Shown piece by piece: positions 31,092-40,712 of a DNA stretch of 64,000 nucleotides. The stretch is from positions 1,704,001 through 1,768,000 of the forward strand of contig NZ_CP133781.1 in assembly GCF_034350045.1 (NCBI RefSeq). Direction: 5' to 3'. The notes beneath the pieces are model-generated. The model was not told the DNA's origin and made no database searches. It worked only from the letters and a program-made list of their open reading frames with translations. Within the stretch, counting starts at the first letter, position 1; each line of letters begins with the position of its first letter. Origin of the DNA: Pseudomonas sp. CCI4.2. Its GTDB lineage: Bacteria; Pseudomonadota; Gammaproteobacteria; Pseudomonadales; Pseudomonadaceae. The position numbers and the translations under genes are program-made.

Positions 31092-34004
31092 ATGCCGCTC
31101 GCCGCGCTTATTCGCCGATCCAGTCTGCCGTGCCCCGAGGTCAGTGCCGAACAGGCGGGACACTTGCTTGCTCGGCACTACGGATTGAGCGGAACCCTCA
31201 AAGAGCTGGGCAGCCAGCAAGACCGTAACTACCTACTCGACTGCGATACGGGGCGTTATGTCCTGAAAATTTGCCACGGTGACTATTTGCCGTTGGAGCT
31301 TCAGGCGCAGCATGCGGCGCTGGCCCATTTGGCTGCGGCGTCCGGGATTCGAGTGCCCCACGTGATCCCTGCGCGTGACGGCAACGAGTTATTGTCGGTT
31401 GAGGTCGGGGGCCAAGCGGTACATGTCCGCGTGCTTGAATTCATCGACGGCCAGTCCTTGGGGCACGTCTCACACTTGAGCAGCGATGTGGTGGTGGGTC
31501 TCGGTGAGCTGTGCGCCCGCGTCGATCGGGCGCTGGCAAACTTTCAGCATCCGGGGCTGGAGCGCACGCTGCAGTGGGACCCGCGACATGCCCAGGCCCT
31601 GATCAAGCATCTATTGCCGGTGATTAAAAACCCTGAAGAGCGGGATTTAATCGATCAGGTAACGAGGCAGGCACAGCGACGATTGCGACCGTTGTTGGTG
31701 AAGCTGCCGGTGCAGGCGGTTCATCTCGATATCACTGAATACAACGTGGTCTGGAAACGCGATGGGCAGCGTCAGTGGCAGCTAAAGGGGCTGATCGATT
31801 TTGGCGATGTGGTCACGACGTGGCGAGTGGCGGATTTGTCGGTGACCTGTGCGGCACTGTTGCAGCATGCCGACGGTGATCCGCTGTACATCCTCCCTGC
31901 GATTGAGGCTTATCAGGCAGTCAATCCGCTGCAATCAGAAGAGTTGCAGGCGCTGTGGCCATTGATCGTTTGCCGTGCTGCGATTCTGGTGTTGAGCAGT
32001 GAACAGCAAGCCAGCGTTGAACCGGGCAATAGCTATATACAGGCCAATCTCCACAGTGAGTGGGCCATTTTCGATCTGGCGACCTCGGTACCGCTTGAGT
32101 TGATGGAAGCGGCCATTTTGGAGGCTGTCGGCGTTGAGTTGCTTAACGCCGATATGCCGACGTTCCAGCCATTGCTGCCGAGTTTGAACGGGCGCGAATT
32201 CGCGAGAATCGATTTGGGCGTGCTCAGTCCGCATTTCGACGCCGGTAACTGGGAGCAGAGCGGCATCGATGAGCGACTGCTGACAGACTTAGGGATTAAG
32301 ACCGGTTTGGCGGCCACTCGCTACGGCGAGTACCGGCTATCACGTACCAAGATTAATGCCTCCAAAGCTCCCGACACATTCGCTTTGCATGTCCAATTGC
32401 ACTTACCGGTGGGGACTTCGGTGCATGCGCCGTTCGCCGGAACCGTGCGCTTGGCCGCCGACGCCGGTTTTTGGCTAGTAAACGACGAGATGACGGTGCG
32501 GCTGTGGGGGTTGGCCTCATCGATGGTTTCAGGCGCGACCGTGTGTGCAGGTCAGGCATTGGGCGAGGGCGGCGGTTCGTTGATGGTCCAACTGTGCCGT
32601 AGTGCCGAACTTAGCCCGCCGCTGTTTTGCGCTCCTGCCTGGGTTCCGGCATGGCGAGCGATGTGCCCTTCGCCCGCAGCACTGCTGGGTTTTGAGTGCG
32701 ATGCGCCGCCGATTCCAGACGCCAGGGGACTGTTGGCGCGACGTGACGCCAGTTTCGCGCGCTCACAAAAGCACTATTACCAAGCGCCGCCACAGATCGA
32801 ACGCGGCTGGCGCAATCACCTGATCGACATGCAGGGTCGGTCTTATCTGGACATGCTTAATAACGTTGCGGTGCTGGGCCACGGTCATCCGCGCATGGCT
32901 GCCGAGGCCGCTAAACAATGGTCATTACTGAACACTAATTCGCGTTTTCATTATGCCGCCATCGCTGAGTTTTCCGAGCGCTTGCTTGAGCTGGCGCCGG
33001 ACGCCATGGACCGGGTATTTCTGGTTAACAGCGGCACTGAAGCGAATGATTTGGCGATTCGTCTGGCCTGGGCCTACAGCGGCGGACGCGACATGCTCAG
33101 CGTATTGGAGGCGTATCACGGTTGGTCGGTGGCGACGGATGCAATTTCCACCTCGATTGCCGACAACCCGCAAGCGCTGAGCACGCGGCCTGATTGGGTG
33201 CATCCGGTCACGGCGCCAAATACCTATCGGGGTGAGTTTCGAGGTGACGACAGCGCGTCGGACTACGTGCGCAGCGTTGAGCTCACCCTGGCCAAACTCG
33301 CCGAGCAAACACGTCAGGTCGCGGGCTTCATCTGCGAACCGGTGTACGGCAATGCGGGCGCAATCTCGCTGCCTCCGGGTTACTTGCAGCAGGTCTACGC
33401 CAAGGTTCGCGCGCAAGGCGGCGTGTGCATCGCTGACGAGGTACAGGTTGGGTACGGCCGTTTGGGTGATTTTTTTTGGGGTTTTGAAGAGCAGGGCGTG
33501 ATCCCGGACATCATTACCATGGCCAAAGGCATGGGCAACGGTCATCCGTTAGGCGCGGTGATTACGCGCCGAGAGATCGCTGAAGCGCTGGAGGCTGAGG
33601 GTTATTTCTTTTCCTCTTCGGGCGGTAGCCCGGTCAGCTGTCGTATCGGGTTGGCTGTTCTCGACGTGATGGACAAGGAACAGCTGTGGGAGAACGCCAA
33701 GGTCGTCGGCGATCATTTTAAAAGCCGCCTCACAGCATTGATCGATAAACATCCATTGGTGGGGGCGGTGCACGGATCGGGGTTTTATTTGGGGGTAGAG
33801 TTGGTCCGCAATCGTGACACCCTCGAACCTGCCACCGAAGAAACGACTTACCTGTGTGAGCGGCTGCGTGAATTGGGGATATTCATGCAGCCTACGGGGG
33901 ATTATTTGAACATCCTCAAGATCAAGCCGCCGATGTGTACCACTCGGGACAGCGTGGAATTCTTTGTTGAGACCGTGTCCAAGGTGTTGGATGAGCTGGG
34001 CTGA
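31092..34004 (+). CDS. Kinase-like / M23-like / class III aminotransferase fusion
   Basis: This 970-residue protein joins three parts. Residues 15-290 form an aminoglycoside/hydroxylysine-kinase-like fold with the catalytic loop HLDITEYNV (about 210) and metal-binding IDFGDV (about 236). Residues 420-520 look like a lipoyl/M23-type beta domain (HLPVGTSVHAPFAGTVRLAA) without the usual M23 zinc ligands. Residues 570-970 are a class III PLP aminotransferase with the lysine in TMAKGMGNGHPLGA (about 813). Kinase plus PLP lyase fits phosphorylation then phospho-elimination, as for hydroxylysine or ethanolamine phosphate in animals. The true substrate is unknown. It lies upstream of aguBA. Confidence 0.82.
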   Translation: MPLAALIRRSSLPCPEVSAEQAGHLLARHYGLSGTLKELGSQQDRNYLLDCDTGRYVLKICHGDYLPLELQAQHAALAHLAAASGIRVPHVIPARDGNELLSVEVGGQAVHVRVLEFIDGQSLGHVSHLSSDVVVGLGELCARVDRALANFQHPGLERTLQWDPRHAQALIKHLLPVIKNPEERDLIDQVTRQAQRRLRPLLVKLPVQAVHLDITEYNVVWKRDGQRQWQLKGLIDFGDVVTTWRVADLSVTCAALLQHADGDPLYILPAIEAYQAVNPLQSEELQALWPLIVCRAAILVLSSEQQASVEPGNSYIQANLHSEWAIFDLATSVPLELMEAAILEAVGVELLNADMPTFQPLLPSLNGREFARIDLGVLSPHFDAGNWEQSGIDERLLTDLGIKTGLAATRYGEYRLSRTKINASKAPDTFALHVQLHLPVGTSVHAPFAGTVRLAADAGFWLVNDEMTVRLWGLASSMVSGATVCAGQALGEGGGSLMVQLCRSAELSPPLFCAPAWVPAWRAMCPSPAALLGFECDAPPIPDARGLLARRDASFARSQKHYYQAPPQIERGWRNHLIDMQGRSYLDMLNNVAVLGHGHPRMAAEAAKQWSLLNTNSRFHYAAIAEFSERLLELAPDAMDRVFLVNSGTEANDLAIRLAWAYSGGRDMLSVLEAYHGWSVATDAISTSIADNPQALSTRPDWVHPVTAPNTYRGEFRGDDSASDYVRSVELTLAKLAEQTRQVAGFICEPVYGNAGAISLPPGYLQQVYAKVRAQGGVCIADEVQVGYGRLGDFFWGFEEQGVIPDIITMAKGMGNGHPLGAVITRREIAEALEAEGYFFSSSGGSPVSCRIGLAVLDVMDKEQLWENAKVVGDHFKSRLTALIDKHPLVGAVHGSGFYLGVELVRNRDTLEPATEETTYLCERLRELGIFMQPTGDYLNILKIKPPMCTTRDSVEFFVETVSKVLDELG

Positions 34005-34012
34005 CGCACTAT

Positions 34013-34042
34013 CTGTAGGGGCCAGCAAGTTGGCTCCTACAG
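34013..34042. repeat. Short REP-type palindrome
   Basis: CTGTAGGGGCCAGC and its partner ending GGCTCCTACAG form a compact single-arm copy of the GTAGGAGCCAAC family, eight bases past the fusion gene stop. Confidence 0.75.
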
Positions 34043-34045
34043 ATG

Positions 34046-34061
34046 ACAGATTTTTATCTGT
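34046..34061. terminator. Possible short terminator hairpin
   Basis: ACAGAT-TTTT-ATCTGT forms a six-base-pair hairpin followed by an AT-rich run. It lies just after the REP element and may finish the transcript of the fusion gene, but the stem is weak. Confidence 0.4.
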
Positions 34062-34097
34062 TAAAAATGTGTTTTATTGTCGATTCACGATATTTAT

Positions 34098-34132
34098 GAC
34101 TTTATATGCCGATTTTTATCGGCTATAAAGTC
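34098..34132. promoter_or_regulatory. Palindrome upstream of aguB, candidate operator
   Basis: The left arm GACTTTATA-T-GCCGAT pairs with the right arm ATCGGC-TATAAAGTC, with one unpaired T and a four-base centre. It lies about 70 bases upstream of the aguB start. P. aeruginosa aguBA is repressed by AguR, so this could be such an operator, or a transcript hairpin. No aguR lies in the window. Confidence 0.55.
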
Positions 34133-34200
34133 TTCCATATTGTCACGGGCTGTTTGCTAAGGTGATGATCCCGTCATATTTTGCCCAGGAGGAATGTTCC

Positions 34201-35079
34201 ATGAGCCGTATCGTTACCGTCGCCGCCACCCAGATGGCTTGTTCCTGGGACCTGGAAGCCAACATCGAGACCGCCGAAAAACTGGTACGCGACGCTGCGG
34301 CCAAGGGCGCGCAGATCATCCTGATTCAGGAGCTGTTCGAAGCCCCGTATTTTTGTCAGAAGCCGAACCCGGACTACTTGCAGCTGGCGACGCCGATGGA
34401 AGACAACGTCGCGATCAAGCACTTCCAGAAAATCGCCAAAGAATTGCAGGTCGTTTTGCCGATCAGCTTCTTTGAACTGGCTGGCCGCGCACGTTTTAAC
34501 AGCGTCGTAATTCTCGACGCCGACGGCACCAACCTCGGGATTTACCGCAAAAGCCATATCCCGGACGGTCCTGGCTATCACGAAAAGTATTACTTCAATC
34601 CGGGCGACACTGGCTTCAAGGTCTGGCAGACCCGCTACGCGAAAATTGGCGTCGGTATTTGCTGGGATCAGTGGTTCCCGGAAACCGCCCGGTGCATGGC
34701 ATTGCTTGGCGCCGACATTCTGTTTTACCCCACGGCCATCGGCAGCGAACCCCACGACAAAACCATCACGTCCCGGGATCACTGGCAGCGTGTGCAGCAG
34801 GGCCATGCCGGCGCGAACTTGATGCCGCTGGTCGCCAGCAACCGTATCGGCAATGAAGAGCAAGACGGCTACGACATCACCTTTTATGGCTCGTCGTTTA
34901 TTGCCAACCAGTTCGGTGAGAAAGTCGCGGAACTCAATGAAACCGAAGAAGGGGTGATTGTTCACAGCTTCGATCTAGACGAGCTTGAACACATCCGCAG
35001 CGCATGGGGCACGTTCCGTGATCGTCGTCCTAACCTGTACGGCGCGATAAAAACCCTCGACGGTTCTTTGGAGTCCTGA
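34201..35079 (+). CDS. aguB: N-carbamoylputrescine amidase
   Basis: The ATG at 34,201 has AGGAGGAATG upstream and gives 292 residues; an earlier in-frame start at 34,162 lacks a ribosome site. The nitrilase triad is Glu44 (LIQELFEAP), Lys117 (YRKSHIPDG) and Cys154 ([11 protein letters not shown]). It hydrolyses N-carbamoylputrescine to putrescine, CO2 and ammonia. aguA follows five bases later. Confidence 0.94.
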   Translation: MSRIVTVAATQMACSWDLEANIETAEKLVRDAAAKGAQIILIQELFEAPYFCQKPNPDYLQLATPMEDNVAIKHFQKIAKELQVVLPISFFELAGRARFNSVVILDADGTNLGIYRKSHIPDGPGYHEKYYFNPGDTGFKVWQTRYAKIGVGICWDQWFPETARCMALLGADILFYPTAIGSEPHDKTITSRDHWQRVQQGHAGANLMPLVASNRIGNEEQDGYDITFYGSSFIANQFGEKVAELNETEEGVIVHSFDLDELEHIRSAWGTFRDRRPNLYGAIKTLDGSLES

Positions 35080-35084
35080 TCGCC

Positions 35085-36191
35085 ATGACGACGCTGAAAA
35101 GTACCCCGCGCGCTGATGGCTTCTATATGCCCGCCGAATGGGCGCAGCAAACCCAGACCTGGATGATCTGGCCTGAGCGGCCGGACAACTGGCGTTTGGG
35201 CGGCAAGGCTGTCCAGCACGCGCACGTGGCCGTGGCCAAAGCCATCGCTCGTTTCGAGCCGGTGACCGTGGGCGTTTCAGCGGCGCAATACGACAACGCT
35301 CGTGCGCACCTCGATATGCCGAACATCCGCGTGGTGGAAATCAGCAACAACGATGCCTGGGTGCGCGACACCGGCCCCACCTTCGTCATCAACAACAAAG
35401 GTGAAGTGCGCGGCGTTGATTGGGATTTCAATGCTTGGGGCGGTTTTGATGGTGGGTTGTATGCGCCGTGGAACCTTGATGAGCAAGTCGCCACCAAGAT
35501 TCTGGAAATCGAACGGTGTCCGCGTTACGAAACAGAGGGTTTCGTGCTTGAGGGTGGCTCGATCCATGTGGATGGAGAAGGCACGCTGATCACCACTGAG
35601 GAGTGCCTGCTCAACCGCAACCGTAATCCACACCTGTCTCGCGAACAGATCGAGAGCGTGCTGCAGGATCAGCTGTCGGTTGAGAAAATCATCTGGCTGC
35701 CAGAAGGTTTATACAACGACGAAACCGACGGTCATGTGGATAACTTCTGTTGCTTCGTGCAGCCTGGCGAAGTGTTACTTGCTTGGACGGATGACCCGAA
35801 AGATCTTAACTTCCTACGTTGCCAAGCGGCCATGGGCGTCCTGGAAAACAGCCGTGATGCGAAAGGCCGACCGTTGATCGTGCACAAAATGCCGATTCCC
35901 GGTCCGCTGTTTGCAACCGAGGAAGAATGCGCGGGTGTCGATCAGGTGCACGGTAGTCAGGAGCGCAACCCTTTGGTGCGTCTGGCCGGTTCATACGTCA
36001 ACTTTCTAATCGTCAATGGCGGCCTGATTGCGCCACGGTTCGACGACCCGCTCGATGAAGTCGCGCGTGAAATCCTTCAGCAGTTGTTCCCCGAACATGA
36101 GGTGGTCATGGTGCCAGGCCGCGAACTGTTACTGGGCGGTGGCAATATCCACTGCTTGACCCAGCAGCAACCGGCGCCGCACAAAGTTTGA
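35085..36191 (+). CDS. aguA: Agmatine deiminase
   Basis: This 368-residue member of the peptidyl-arginine deiminase fold has the acidic motif [24 protein letters not shown] and the catalytic Cys357 in [14 protein letters not shown]. It converts agmatine to N-carbamoylputrescine, the substrate of AguB. The five-base gap to aguB shows an operon. A terminator-like hairpin follows. Confidence 0.95.
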   Translation: MTTLKSTPRADGFYMPAEWAQQTQTWMIWPERPDNWRLGGKAVQHAHVAVAKAIARFEPVTVGVSAAQYDNARAHLDMPNIRVVEISNNDAWVRDTGPTFVINNKGEVRGVDWDFNAWGGFDGGLYAPWNLDEQVATKILEIERCPRYETEGFVLEGGSIHVDGEGTLITTEECLLNRNRNPHLSREQIESVLQDQLSVEKIIWLPEGLYNDETDGHVDNFCCFVQPGEVLLAWTDDPKDLNFLRCQAAMGVLENSRDAKGRPLIVHKMPIPGPLFATEEECAGVDQVHGSQERNPLVRLAGSYVNFLIVNGGLIAPRFDDPLDEVAREILQQLFPEHEVVMVPGRELLLGGGNIHCLTQQQPAPHKV

Positions 36192-36211
36192 GTTGGTCTT
36201 GTTCTTGCTAT

Positions 36212-36239
36212 CTAAAGCTCATCCGATGGTGGGCTTTTT
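36212..36239. terminator. Terminator after aguA
   Basis: AAGCTCATC-CGAT-GGTGGGCTT followed by a T run forms a nine-base stem with two G-U pairs, 21 bases past the aguA stop. Confidence 0.7.
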
Positions 36240-36333
36240 TATTGGCGCCATTTTGATGGCTTGTATGGCCTTTAGCAGGGCTGTCACAAAGCACGGGTAA
36301 ATTAGCTGCTCAAGGCTCAAGAGGTTGTCCAAC

Positions 36334-36537
36334 ATGAACGCAGGTATCGGGCAGCAGTCAGCTCGCAGTGTGTCTGCAAGTAGCGAATCGCCCCAGATGA
36401 TGGCGGACTGGTTAAGGACAACCCAATCACCGCTGGTTCCAAAAATCGACTCTCGACAACTGCTCATGGCGCGCTATCCCATCGGGCTGATCAGCGACGC
36501 AGAGCTTGAGGCATTGATCCGGATTCTGGATCGCTAA
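36334..36537 (+). CDS. Small protein of unknown function
   Basis: The ATG at 36,334 with AGAGG nearby gives 67 residues. The second half, LLMARYPIGLISDAELEALI, looks like a folded helical segment; the first is Ser- and Gln-rich. No signal peptide or membrane segment is seen. It lies between aguA and oprD. It may be real or chance, since it is short. Confidence 0.45.
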   Translation: MNAGIGQQSARSVSASSESPQMMADWLRTTQSPLVPKIDSRQLLMARYPIGLISDAELEALIRILDR

Positions 36538-36549
36538 AGGCTGCAAAAA

Positions 36550-36579
36550 TTGACACCCTGGGCGACCCACCGCTAGGAT
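36550..36579 (+). promoter_or_regulatory. Sigma-70-like promoter upstream of the OprD porin
   Basis: TTGACA (36,550-36,555) and TAGGAT (36,574-36,579) are separated by 18 bases. They lie about 165 bases upstream of the porin start, so the transcript would have a long leader. The match to the consensus is good, but this is not tested. Confidence 0.5.
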
Positions 36580-36745
36580 TCGTCCCCCGCCTGTGGCCAG
36601 CCGCCATGTACGTAGCATCAGTAGTCCACTGCGATGATTTCGTGCGGGCCTTCCGAGTCTGTCTTTTTTGACTCGATGTAAAGGCCGCAAACTCCTGTTT
36701 GGCCTTGGCCACAGCGCGTGATCAACTCGTAATAAGGAAAACAAG

Positions 36746-38017
36746 ATGTTGAAGCTACGTATTGGCATGGTCGCGTTTAGCGTCATGTGCGCCACTCAGG
36801 CAATGGCCAGTGGGCAAGATGACTCCAAGGGCTTTGTCGACGACAGCAGCCTGAACCTGGCGTTGCGCAACGCCTATATCAACCGTGATTACAAAGACGG
36901 CCAGCAAGACAAATCCGAGTGGGGCCAAGCGGCAACCGCTAACTTCGCGTCGGGTTTCACTCAAGGCACCATCGGCTTTGGTGTCGATGCTTTCGCTGAG
37001 TACGCCTTACGCCTTGACGGCGGAAAAGGCAGCAGCGGCGCGGGCGGTATCGACTTCTTCAAGAAAGACAGCAACGGCAATGCCGCTGACGATTTGTCTA
37101 AAGCTGGCGGCGCAATCAAGGCCCGCTTCTCTAACACCGTGATCAAGTACGGCGACCAGATGCCGGAACTGCCGGTGCTGAGTTACGACAACTCGCGTCT
37201 GCTGTCCGAGAGCTACACCGGCACGTTCATTACCTCCAAAGAAATCAACGGACTTGAGTTGAACGCGGGTCACTTCACGGCTGAGTCGCGTAAAAGCGCC
37301 GAAGGTCGTGACAGCGGTGACCTGAAGTCGATCAATGTCTATGGCGGTAGTTATAAGTTCACTGACGCGTTCAGCGCTGCGTTTTACGGCTCGAACGACG
37401 AAGACGTGTTGAAGAAGCAGTACATCAACCTGAACTACGTGTTTGCCATTGAGAAAGACCAGTCGCTGACGTTCGATTTCAACGGCTACAAAACCAAGCT
37501 GGACAAAGATTTCGCCGTCGATGACGCACGCGACAACAAAATCTGGAGCTTGGCCGCGACTTACGCTCGGGGCATCCACTCGTTCACCATCGCCCATCAG
37601 CGCAGCACGGGCGATACCGGTTACACGTACGGCGGCTATCGCAACGCGGGCGGCACGGGTGACGGTGGCAACTCCATCTACCTCGCTAACTCGTACTGGT
37701 CCGACTTCAACGGCAAAGACGAGCGCTCTTGGCAGTTGGGCTACGGCATCGACCTCGGTGGCCTTTTGCTGCCCGGCCTGACGTACCACACGGCCTATGT
37801 TCGCGGCACCAACATCGACGACGGCACCGGCCGAGGCAACGGCGAAGAGCGCGAAATCTACAGCCAATTGAAATACGTCGTGCAAAGCGGCCCGGCGAAA
37901 AACCTGTCAGTACGTTTGCGGAACTCGTTCTTGCGCGTCTCTGACAACGCCAGTGCCTACAACAGCGAAGGTAACGAAACCCGTGTCTTCGTGGACTATC
38001 CGATCAGCATTTTTTGA
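36746..38017 (+). CDS. OprD-family outer membrane porin
   Basis: This 423-residue protein has a signal peptide (MLKLRIGMVAFSVMCATQ, cleavage near AMA-S) and the OprD landmarks RNAYINRDYKD, EWGQAATANFASGFTQGTIGFG-type strands and a closing aromatic strand VFVDYPISIF. AAGGAAAAC lies before the start. OprD-family porins take up amino acids, peptides or organic acids; the substrate cannot be told here. It sits next to agmatine genes, which only hints at a cationic substrate. Confidence 0.92.
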   Translation: MLKLRIGMVAFSVMCATQAMASGQDDSKGFVDDSSLNLALRNAYINRDYKDGQQDKSEWGQAATANFASGFTQGTIGFGVDAFAEYALRLDGGKGSSGAGGIDFFKKDSNGNAADDLSKAGGAIKARFSNTVIKYGDQMPELPVLSYDNSRLLSESYTGTFITSKEINGLELNAGHFTAESRKSAEGRDSGDLKSINVYGGSYKFTDAFSAAFYGSNDEDVLKKQYINLNYVFAIEKDQSLTFDFNGYKTKLDKDFAVDDARDNKIWSLAATYARGIHSFTIAHQRSTGDTGYTYGGYRNAGGTGDGGNSIYLANSYWSDFNGKDERSWQLGYGIDLGGLLLPGLTYHTAYVRGTNIDDGTGRGNGEEREIYSQLKYVVQSGPAKNLSVRLRNSFLRVSDNASAYNSEGNETRVFVDYPISIF

Positions 38018-38042
38018 TGTGTGAGTGAGTTAAACCAATCCC

Positions 38043-38101
38043 TGTAGGAGCCAACTTGTTGGCGAGGCAATGTCAGTCTCGCCAACAAGTTGGCTACTAC
38101 A
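38043..38101. repeat. REP-type palindrome, GTAGGAGCCAAC family
   Basis: The arms GTAGGAGCCAACTTGTTGGC and GCCAACAAGTTGGCTACTAC are nearly perfect inverses around a short centre. It lies between the porin and the AraC gene. Confidence 0.88.
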
Positions 38102-38182
38102 GTTGTTTGGCGTACGCCCCGCATTGGCTTCTCTGCCTGCCATCGCTACCATGCGCTGACCTCTCATTCGCCAGTCACCGCA

Positions 38183-38965
38183 ATGGCCCTTGCTACGCCC
38201 CCTGATCTCAGTGACATCGCCGTGCCGGTGCAGCCGTTGGCGCGGACGTATCCGCGTGGTCTTTACATCGAGCCGCATGAGCATGTTTGGGGACAGGTGT
38301 TGTACGCGATGTCCGGGGTGATGTGGGTCGAAACTCCCAACGAAGCCTTGGTGGTGCCGCCGCAGCGCGCGGTCTGGTTGCCGCCGGGGGTGGTGCATGG
38401 AATTCGTGTGGTGTCGGACCTTGAGATGCGCAACATCTACCTGCGCCCAGCGATTGCCGCGACGCTGGAGAATACCGTGCAGGTCATCGAAGTCGGACGG
38501 CTGTTGCGTGAGCTGATCCTCAATTTGGTGGAGCAAGGCCCTGACCAACAAGGCCTTGATTACTACGAAGCCGTGGTTGGCCTTGCGCTGCTGGAGTTGC
38601 AGCGCGCCAAGCGGACGTTGCTGAAAATTCCCCTGCCGGACAGCTCTGATCGGCGCTTGATCAACCTGTGCCAGGCGGTCATGAGTTCACCATCGCTGGA
38701 CGTCCCTTTCGAGCAACATGCTGAAAATGCTGGCGCCAGCGTGCGCACATTGGCTCGGTTGTTTCAGAGCGCGCTAGGCATGGGTTTCGCTGAATGGCGG
38801 CGACAGGTGCAACTGGCAACTGCGGTGGCCGAGCTGATTCAAGGCGTGCCGATTAGCGTGATTGCGCGTCAGCTAGGGTATTCGCCCAGTAGCTTTAGCG
38901 ACATGTTTCGACGTGAACTCGGGGTCAGCCCATCTCAGTACCCAATCGGCGAGCGCATGGCATAG
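38183..38965 (+). CDS. AraC-family regulator with N-terminal cupin
   Basis: The ATG at 38,183 gives 260 residues: an AraC_binding cupin (about 20-110, LYIEPHEHVWGQVLYAMSG, VVPPQRAVWLPPG) and a C-terminal double helix-turn-helix (about 160-258, SVRTLARLFQSALGM, SPSSFSDMFRRELGVSP). It is 128 bases upstream of an oxidoreductase gene in the same direction, which it may control. The effector is unknown. Confidence 0.85.
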   Translation: MALATPPDLSDIAVPVQPLARTYPRGLYIEPHEHVWGQVLYAMSGVMWVETPNEALVVPPQRAVWLPPGVVHGIRVVSDLEMRNIYLRPAIAATLENTVQVIEVGRLLRELILNLVEQGPDQQGLDYYEAVVGLALLELQRAKRTLLKIPLPDSSDRRLINLCQAVMSSPSLDVPFEQHAENAGASVRTLARLFQSALGMGFAEWRRQVQLATAVAELIQGVPISVIARQLGYSPSSFSDMFRRELGVSPSQYPIGERMA

Positions 38966-39093
38966 CGCCGGGCCGGCGCCTTTTTGGCAGAGATTCGAAA
39001 GCACTTGGCCGACAGGCTTTCAAGGCAATACCTACACTCTGGGATTCTCACCACAGTGGCGTCCTTTACGGGCGCTTGGTCCCCGGAGTCATC

Positions 39094-40053
39094 ATGAAAG
39101 CCCTGCAATTTGCCAAGACCGGCGACCTTTCCGCCTTGCAGTACATAGATGTTCCCCAGCCCGTGCCTGCTGAAAACGAAGTGTTGGTCCAGGTAAAGGC
39201 TGCCGGGCTCAATCCCAGTGATGTGAAAAACGTCCTCGGTCGTTTTCCCTACACCACGATGCCGCGCATTCCCGGCCGTGACTTTGCGGGCGTCGTTATC
39301 GAAGGCCCGCAGGAAATGCTCGGCCAGGAAGTTTGGGGCACCGGCAAAGAACCGGGCTTCTTTCGCGACGGCTCCCACGCTGAATACCTGACCCTACCGG
39401 CCAAAGGCGTTGCGCCAAAACCTAAAGCCCTGAGTTTCGTTCAGGCCGCCAGCCTCGGCGTGCCATTGACCACTGCGTGGAACGCCCTAGAGCGCAGCCT
39501 CGTCGAGACTGGCACTCGGCTGTTAGTGATTGGTGCCAATGGCGCAGTAGGCAGCGCCGCCCTGGCGTTGGGTAAAGTTCTCGGCGCTCAAGTACTCGGT
39601 GCGGTGCGTCGACCTGAGCAGATCTGCGTACTGAAAGCCGACGGTTTCGACGCCATCCTCTTGGACAAACCTGAAGACCTCGGCGCCCAAGTCAACGCGG
39701 TCTTCCCCGGCGGTGCCGACGTCATCTTCGACACCACGGGTTTTTGGCTTCCTGCTGCCGTTGCTGCCTTGGCCACTTTAGGCCGTATAGCCATCATCGC
39801 GGCCCCGGTGGACGGTCAGGTGCAGATGCCGACCCTGGCGCTGTATCGCAAAGGTGGTTCAGTAGTGGGGATCAACACGCTGCTCTACGGAACTGAAGCC
39901 TGCGCCGGGATGCTCAATCAGTTCGGGCGGTTCTTTGATGAGGGCTTAATGCCGTTGCCTACCGGGATTTTTGAGTCGTCGTTGAGCGAAGGATTGGCAC
40001 GGTATGAGGAAGTGAATAAGGGCGGTGCGGATAAGGTGGTGTTTGTGTTTTGA
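39094..40053 (+). CDS. Zinc-independent quinone oxidoreductase-like dehydrogenase
   Basis: This 319-residue medium-chain dehydrogenase starts MKALQFAKTGDLSALQYIDV. It has the GroES-like N-terminal domain with IPGRDFAGVVIEG and the NADPH fold VIGANGAVGSAALALGK. The zinc cysteines of alcohol dehydrogenases are absent, which is the quinone oxidoreductase pattern. The substrate is unknown. It follows the AraC gene. Confidence 0.85.
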   Translation: MKALQFAKTGDLSALQYIDVPQPVPAENEVLVQVKAAGLNPSDVKNVLGRFPYTTMPRIPGRDFAGVVIEGPQEMLGQEVWGTGKEPGFFRDGSHAEYLTLPAKGVAPKPKALSFVQAASLGVPLTTAWNALERSLVETGTRLLVIGANGAVGSAALALGKVLGAQVLGAVRRPEQICVLKADGFDAILLDKPEDLGAQVNAVFPGGADVIFDTTGFWLPAAVAALATLGRIAIIAAPVDGQVQMPTLALYRKGGSVVGINTLLYGTEACAGMLNQFGRFFDEGLMPLPTGIFESSLSEGLARYEEVNKGGADKVVFVF

Positions 40054-40118
40054 AGTAACTGAGCCAGAAACAAGGCCCCGTAGTTGGTGGGCCTTGTTCA
40101 GGTGTTTCGGGCTAAAGG

Positions 40119-40592
40119 TCAGGCAACCATCTTGCGACCTGGACCGAATCGATTGTTTTCCGGGTGTCCCGCCAACGCCAGGAAGACGATATTGACGAAA
40201 GGCAGAAGAATCCACCAGCCGCTTCGATCCGTGTCGTGAAGTCGGCGGACGGCAATTGCCAAACCGGGAATAAACAAGGCGAGGTCATAGAGGGTCGCCA
40301 ATAACGGGGCATGTAAAAAACGTGCGACGACCATTACTGCGATGCTGATGATGATGTTCACCAAAATGAACATCCAATACTCTTGGCGAGTTGCTCGGCC
40401 GCTGAATACTGCGTATTGCTTTAGGCAGTCCAGATACCAATCAAAGAAGCCGCGTTTTCTGTCCGCAGCACTTATTTCAAGATTGGCTGTGCCAATGCTG
40501 TATGGATTCGCCTGCTGGGCGCCACAGTTTGGGCAGGCCAGTGCCGACGTGTGAATTTCCTTATTGCAGCCATGACAGCGCACCATGCTCAT
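40119..40592 (-). CDS. Zinc-ribbon DUF805 membrane protein
   Basis: The start at 40,592 with AAAGGAGTTG upstream gives 157 residues. Two CxxC pairs (VRCHGCNKE and LACPNCGAQ) form an N-terminal zinc ribbon, followed by a DUF805 domain with three or four membrane helices (SGRATRQEYWMFILVN and RRLHDTDRSGWW are typical). The function of DUF805 proteins is unknown. It is convergent with the oxidoreductase. Confidence 0.85.
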   Translation of the reverse strand: MSMVRCHGCNKEIHTSALACPNCGAQQANPYSIGTANLEISAADRKRGFFDWYLDCLKQYAVFSGRATRQEYWMFILVNIIISIAVMVVARFLHAPLLATLYDLALFIPGLAIAVRRLHDTDRSGWWILLPFVNIVFLALAGHPENNRFGPGRKMVA

Positions 40593-40712
40593 ATACAACT
40601 CCTTTGTTGTTGACTGGCTAAAACAGGCCGCCACGATAGTGGCATATCAGCACATTCGCAATCGCGTGTTGCTCAATTCGATAATTTTCCTGATAACTGA
40701 GACGCCTACTAT

